Source: Anabaena azotica FACHB-119 (lineage in GTDB: Bacteria > Cyanobacteriota > Cyanobacteriia > Cyanobacteriales > Nostocaceae). Taken from it: a stretch of DNA of 64,000 bases. The stretch covers positions 62,001 through 126,000 of the forward strand of contig NZ_JACJSG010000003.1 of NCBI RefSeq assembly GCF_014697625.1. Direction: 5' to 3'. Positions 61,935 to 64,000 of this stretch are shown in pieces. Below the pieces are notes generated by a model that saw only the letters and a program-made list of their open reading frames with translations, ran no database searches and was not told the origin of the DNA. A program made the position numbers and the translations under genes. Each line of letters opens with the position of its first letter. Positions within the stretch are counted from its first letter, which is position 1.

Positions 61935-63323
61935 ATGCGAGATTTCTTCACCAATCGTTTTACATCCCAACGTACATTGAGGGAAGGTTCAGTGGGGTTG
62001 TTATTTCTGCTAGGAGTAGGAACCTTTGTACTGATTATCTTGTGGTTGAATAGGTATACTGCTGCTCGTAGTACCTACAAGGCAATTGTGGAATTTGCCA
62101 ATGCAGGGGGGATGCAAAGAGGAGCGTTAGTCCGTTACCGTGGCGTAAGAGTGGGACGCATTTCTCAGATTCAACCAGGGCCGAATGCTGTAGAAGTGGA
62201 AATTGAAATTGGTCAACCTGACCTGATTATTCCTCGCGATGTGGTGATTGAAGCGAATCAAACCGGATTAATTAGTGAAAGTATTATCGATATTACACCC
62301 AAGTCATCACTACCTGCTGGGCAAAATATCGCCAAACCCCTAGATAGGAATTGTAACTCCAGCGTCATTATTTGTAATAATGCTCGGTTAAAGGGACAAA
62401 TAGGTATAAGTGTTGATGCGCTGATTCGTAGTAGTACTGATTTGGCTAATGCCTATAACAACCCAGAATTTTATCAGAAGGTGAATAGGCTGCTGGAAAC
62501 TTCCTCACAAGCTGCGACTGGTATAGCCGCACTGAGTCAGGATTTTCGCAGTTTGAGTAAAACCTTTCAAGGGCAGTTAGGTACTTTTACTACCACCGCT
62601 ACTACTGTACAACAAGCAACCAATCGATTGACAGCCTCTACCACGAAAACTGTTGATCAACTGGGTGTGACAGCCAGTCAATTTGGCACAACGGCAACTC
62701 AAGCAAGTCGTTTGTTGAGTGATTTGGATAACCTATTAACTAGCAATCGCTCAACGTTGGTTGGTGCTTTAAATAATATTACAGAAACTAGCAATCAACT
62801 ACGCTTGACTGTAGGCAATTTATCACCAAGTTTGAATCGTTTGACTCAAGGAGAGTTAATCAAGAATTTAGAAACTCTCTCAGCAAATGCGGCGGAAGCC
62901 TCGGCTAATTTGCGAAATGCGACTCAAACTTTAAATGATCCGAAAAATGCGGTGCTGCTACAACAGACTTTAGATTCGGCTAGGGTAACATTTGAAAATA
63001 CACAAAAAATTACATCTGATTTAGATGAATTGACAGGTGATCCTAACTTCCGGCAAAATCTCAGACAATTGGTAAATGGTCTAAGTAATTTGGTGTCTTC
63101 TACAGACCAAATGGAACAGCAAGCAAAGTTAGTCACCACGTTAGAGTCGATGAAAGCCGTCGCCAATACACCAACAGTAATTCCCCCCACCCTTACAGCT
63201 AATTCCTCAACCACCACCGCAACAAGTGTAGATAACCAGCCTCAATTCAAGAGTGTGGCATCATCTCAGGAAAAATTGTTACAGCAGCTAAGGGAATATG
63301 CGGAAAAGGAGACTAGGGAGTAG
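61935..63323 (+). CDS. MlaD-like MCE-domain protein
   Basis: 462 residues. A single N-terminal membrane segment (LFLLGVGTFVLIILWLNRY, about 24-42) is followed by an MCE domain (about 45-140; YRGVRVGRISQIQPGPNAVEVEIEI and DVVIEANQTGLISESIIDI). A long Thr/Gln/Asn-rich coiled-coil region (about 185-400) and a low-complexity tail follow. It is much longer than E. coli MlaD and resembles cyanobacterial and chloroplast TGD2-type proteins. It forms the periplasmic lipid-binding part of the Mla-like transporter with the upstream ATPase. The end of the gene runs into purine repeats. Confidence 0.9.
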   Translation: MRDFFTNRFTSQRTLREGSVGLLFLLGVGTFVLIILWLNRYTAARSTYKAIVEFANAGGMQRGALVRYRGVRVGRISQIQPGPNAVEVEIEIGQPDLIIPRDVVIEANQTGLISESIIDITPKSSLPAGQNIAKPLDRNCNSSVIICNNARLKGQIGISVDALIRSSTDLANAYNNPEFYQKVNRLLETSSQAATGIAALSQDFRSLSKTFQGQLGTFTTTATTVQQATNRLTASTTKTVDQLGVTASQFGTTATQASRLLSDLDNLLTSNRSTLVGALNNITETSNQLRLTVGNLSPSLNRLTQGELIKNLETLSANAAEASANLRNATQTLNDPKNAVLLQQTLDSARVTFENTQKITSDLDELTGDPNFRQNLRQLVNGLSNLVSSTDQMEQQAKLVTTLESMKAVANTPTVIPPTLTANSSTTTATSVDNQPQFKSVASSQEKLLQQLREYAEKETRE

Positions 63324-63326
63324 GGA

Positions 63327-63495
63327 CTGGGGAAAGGGGAAAGGGGAAGGGGAAAGGGGGAAAGGGAAAGGGGGAAGGGAAGAAGCCTTTAACCACTGTC
63401 AACTGATAACTGTCAACTGATAACTGATAACTGTCAACTGATAACTGTCAACTGATAACTGATAACTGATAACTGATAACTGTCAACTGTCAACT
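63327..63495. repeat. Purine tract and STRR array between convergent genes
   Basis: GGGGAAAGGGGAAAGG words (63335-63380) then fourteen or so AACTGAT/AACTGTC heptamers (63396-63495). The array extends into the 3' end of the leftward kinase gene and supplies its last codons and stop. Confidence 0.88.
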
Positions 63496-64000
63496 AACTT
63501 CGCCACAGCAGCAATTAATTCATCAGCGTTGAGTGGTTTGGGGAGATGTAGCTGATATCCGGCTTGGAGTGCTTGTTCTCGATCATATTGTCGCGCGAAG
63601 GCGGTTAAGGCGATCGCCGGAATTTGTCCTCCTTGTTCTTTTGTCCAAGTCCTTACCTGTTGGATTAACGTATAGCCATTCATCTCTGGCATACTAATAT
63701 CACTCACCAAAACATCCGGTTTGATTTTTGGCAATAGCTGTAATGCTTCTAATGCTGAAGCCGCCAAGCTGACCTCGGCTCCCTCTTGCTCTAAAATAAA
63801 AGCTAGAAAATCTCGTGAATCTGCATCGTCATCAACTACCAAAGTCTTAATCCCCATAAGGGGCAAAGAGTTAGCCTCTAATGATGCAGAATGATCTTGC
63901 TCATCGTTGACACTCACTTCATCTTCTGGCAGCATTGGTAATCGTACAGTGAAAGTTGCCCCTTGTTCTTCCCCATCGCTTTGTGCAGTCACAGTACCAC
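63483..64000 (-). CDS. Hybrid histidine kinase, C-terminal part (truncated by window)
   Basis: About 172 codons are visible and the frame stays open to the right edge. The first residues, GTVTAQSDGEEQGATFTVRLPM, are the end of a HATPase domain, so the apparent start inside the window is not a gene start. A short linker leads to a receiver domain with VVDDDADSRDFL, VSDISMPEMNG (phospho-acceptor Asp) and LPKPLNADEL. The gene 5' part lies outside. The C-terminal residues VDS and the TGA stop are encoded by GTTGACA repeats of the adjoining STRR array, as in the glycosyltransferase ending at 33695. Confidence 0.9.
   Translation of the reverse strand, partial: GTVTAQSDGEEQGATFTVRLPMLPEDEVSVNDEQDHSASLEANSLPLMGIKTLVVDDDADSRDFLAFILEQEGAEVSLAASALEALQLLPKIKPDVLVSDISMPEMNGYTLIQQVRTWTKEQGGQIPAIALTAFARQYDREQALQAGYQLHLPKPLNADELIAAVAKLVDS

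Overview
The window reads as chromosome of a filamentous, heterocyst-forming cyanobacterium of the Nostoc/Anabaena group. Three things point there: very frequent HIP1 octamers (GCGATCGC), dense arrays of 7-bp short tandem repeats (CCCCART-, TTGGTAA-, GTTATCA/GTTGACA-type) at many gene borders, and a long polysaccharide locus whose gene content and order match the heterocyst envelope polysaccharide (HEP) island of Anabaena PCC 7120, including recognisable hepC and hepA. I see no rRNA, tRNA, CRISPR array or transposase gene. Mobile-type DNA is present only as small non-coding elements (MITE-like inverted-repeat elements, palindromes, STRR arrays).

Layout. 1-1.5 kb (minus): a contractile-injection-system cargo-like protein that keeps the DUF4157-family N-terminus but lacks the DUF4157 domain itself, plus the start of a downstream gene. 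1.8-3.2 kb (minus): a PatA-type response regulator. 3.8-7.7 kb (plus): a TerY-like vWA protein, a PP2C phosphatase and a kinase-TPR protein, a phospho-signalling triad. 8.1-36.6 kb (plus): the HEP-type island. It holds nucleotide-sugar genes (rfbF, an LhgO-like oxidase, an SDR, rfbC, a homoserine-dehydrogenase-like/SAF oxidoreductase, a PhyH-like dioxygenase), many glycosyltransferases (two tandem duplicated pairs), a Wzc-like copolymerase/BY-kinase, the HepC sugar transferase, the HepA ABC exporter and a Wzy/ligase-like membrane protein. 37-40 kb: a small secreted Cys protein, a second ABC exporter and a YkvA-like membrane protein. 40.5 kb: a Tat-exported DUF839/PhoX-like protein. 42.8-53.5 kb (plus): a module of secreted CHAT-TPR protein, DUF928 protein, CHASE2 hybrid kinase, REC-kinase and a two-partner-secretion exoprotein. 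53.6-64 kb: an archaeal-type thymidylate synthase with an MtrA-like N-terminus, dCMP deaminase, a P-loop-degenerate CobO-like protein, adenylate kinase, RNase PH, a stand-alone type I restriction R-like nuclease, a CrtISO-like oxidoreductase, an MlaF/MlaD lipid-transport pair and the C-terminal end of a hybrid histidine kinase cut by the window.

How it works together. The central 28 kb probably makes nucleotide sugars, builds a lipid-linked repeat unit (HepC start, many GT2/GT4 steps), moves it across the inner membrane (HepA is the only flippase-like candidate in the locus) and polymerises it (Wzy-like protein plus Wzc-like copolymerase). The 42.8-53.5 kb module looks like a sensor/protease/exoprotein system; its function is not established.

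The repeats are the other main feature. Several gene 3' ends run into repeats that supply the stop codon, one gene starts inside an STRR array, and at least five families of inverted-repeat elements are present, some nested, one with an exact 10-bp target duplication that includes a stop codon.
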